Below the pieces are notes generated by a model. That model had not been told where the DNA came from. It did not search any database and saw only the letters and a program-made list of their open reading frames with translations. The translations under genes and the position numbers were made by a program. A stretch of DNA of 64,000 nucleotides, taken from assembly GCA_013433145.1 (NCBI GenBank), contig CM024188.1:9042345-9106344 (forward strand). Reading direction: 5' to 3'. The DNA comes from Ascaris suum (taxonomy: Eukaryota > Nematoda > Chromadorea > Rhabditida > Ascarididae). Positions 63,307 through 64,000 of this stretch are shown one piece after another (the stretch's first letter is position 1; each line of letters starts with the position of its first letter).

Positions 63307-64000
63307 ATGGACGATTCGTCGTTGCAGACAGAAGATAGTGTAGTGAAGCAGTGCATTGGCGCTGAATCCTCCGGATCAAACGTTGAAACCCCAGGCAGTT
63401 CCGAGCTAAGTGAACAGCATCGTGACAGACGTTCTCAGTGGGGCTTACGATCTCGCAGAGGAGGTGCAGGTGGTTCACATAGACGTCGTTACACCGGTAG
63501 GTATCCATTCTGTGTTAAATTCGAAAACACTGTCCAACTTATTCTTCTCTGTGAACGTAGTACTGTTGCATTTTAAAGAGATAGAAAAGTGAGCAGAATA
63601 TCCGCTTTTGCAATTTTATCTATCAAGACGAGCAGTCTTATGAGCGGCTGAAGAATAATAAATATATGGTGATCAGTTTACACGTCAATTGGCCAAACTT
63701 TTGATCACTTAACGGCGATTTGTAGAGGAAAAAAATGAGACGGCACCATTGTTGAGGTGATACCGCTTCGTGGGGTGCTAAAAGAAGAAGAGGTGAAGGT
63801 GGAGAGATGCCGTTCTTGCACGGAGGCAACATCAAAGATCCTTTAAATCTCGAGTCGGTGAAACCAGTCGATGTAACGGAATTAATGAAACCGCTCGAAG
63901 TAATCATTCCGAAGAACATGCATGACCCTCTCAACTTGCGCAACCTCATCAGGAATCGTAAGAAAAGGTTTGCTTAGCGTTCTTAAGTAGTTCGTGGCTC
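63307..64000 (+). CDS. MEPCE: BIN3/MEPCE-family 7SK snRNA methylphosphate capping enzyme, 5' exons
   Basis: Exon 1 (63,307-63,496) starts at ATG with a Ser/Glu-rich segment (MDDSSLQTEDSVVKQ...) and an Arg/Gly-rich end (RSRRGGAGGSHRRRYT). It splices at a GTAGGT donor to exon 2 (63,757-63,967) with matching phase. Exon 2 carries AKRRRG, FLHGGNIKDPLNLESV and EVIIPKNMHDPLNLRNL. This two-part motif (GGNI.DPLNL and a PVE-like stretch, then IPK...DPL.L) is diagnostic of MEPCE/BIN3 proteins just ahead of the methyltransferase domain. The enzyme transfers methyl from SAM to the gamma-phosphate of 7SK RNA (and related U6-class RNAs) in the nucleus and holds the 7SK-P-TEFb complex together with Larp7. 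The SAM-binding domain lies beyond the window; a GTTTGC donor follows exon 2. The acceptor of exon 2 (GTTGAG) is atypical for nematodes. Confidence 0.85.

Overview
The window reads as nuclear DNA of a nematode, most plausibly a clade V (strongylid or rhabditid) species. The evidence is short introns ending in TTTTCAG/TTGCAG-type acceptors, probable trans-splice acceptors just upstream of ATGs, AT-rich intergenic DNA, and degraded RTE and CR1/Jockey-type non-LTR retrotransposons. The species assignment is inference. Nothing looks bacterial: no operons with Shine-Dalgarno sites, no CRISPR, no IS elements. I saw no tRNA or rRNA gene.

Layout. (1) 1-22,650: a very large tandem array of a 123-bp satellite, nearly invariant for 20 kb, then decaying over the last 2.6 kb. 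The array continues off the left edge. Because 123 = 3 x 41 and one frame lacks stops, it produces giant artefactual reading frames. (2) 22,870-25,610: a + strand gene or gene remnant with several spliced coding segments, unrecognised family. (3) 27,330-30,050: an old, diverged ~130-bp satellite that flips orientation near 29,500. A relic of the same family lies at 42,840-43,320. (4) 30,050-31,900: a dead CR1/Jockey-like LINE on the - strand. (5) 32,000-36,470: no gene seen. (6) 36,479-40,624: a + strand multi-exon gene. Eight exons join in one frame (454 residues) with a possible OTU-protease-like middle and a two-finger zinc module near the C-terminus. It is the most interesting protein gene here. 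(7) 43,880-47,650: two broken RTE retrotransposon copies in opposite orientation. (8) 48,780-53,130: gene territory with a tandem CCCH zinc-finger gene of the TTP/POS-1/MEX-5 class. Its intron holds a perfect 34-bp hairpin and two (TA)n tracts that flank a duplicated piece of the second-finger exon. (9) 54,120-54,610: a ~51-bp pyrimidine-rich minisatellite. (10) 57,800-64,000: several short spliced genes or exons on the + strand. They end with the 5' part of a BIN3/MEPCE-family 7SK capping enzyme that runs off the right edge.

The genes do not form an obvious pathway. Two are probable RNA-level regulators (the CCCH protein and MEPCE). The rest are nematode-type genes I do not recognise. Exon calls were made by eye from splice motifs, open frames and phase agreement; none was tested against transcripts or databases.
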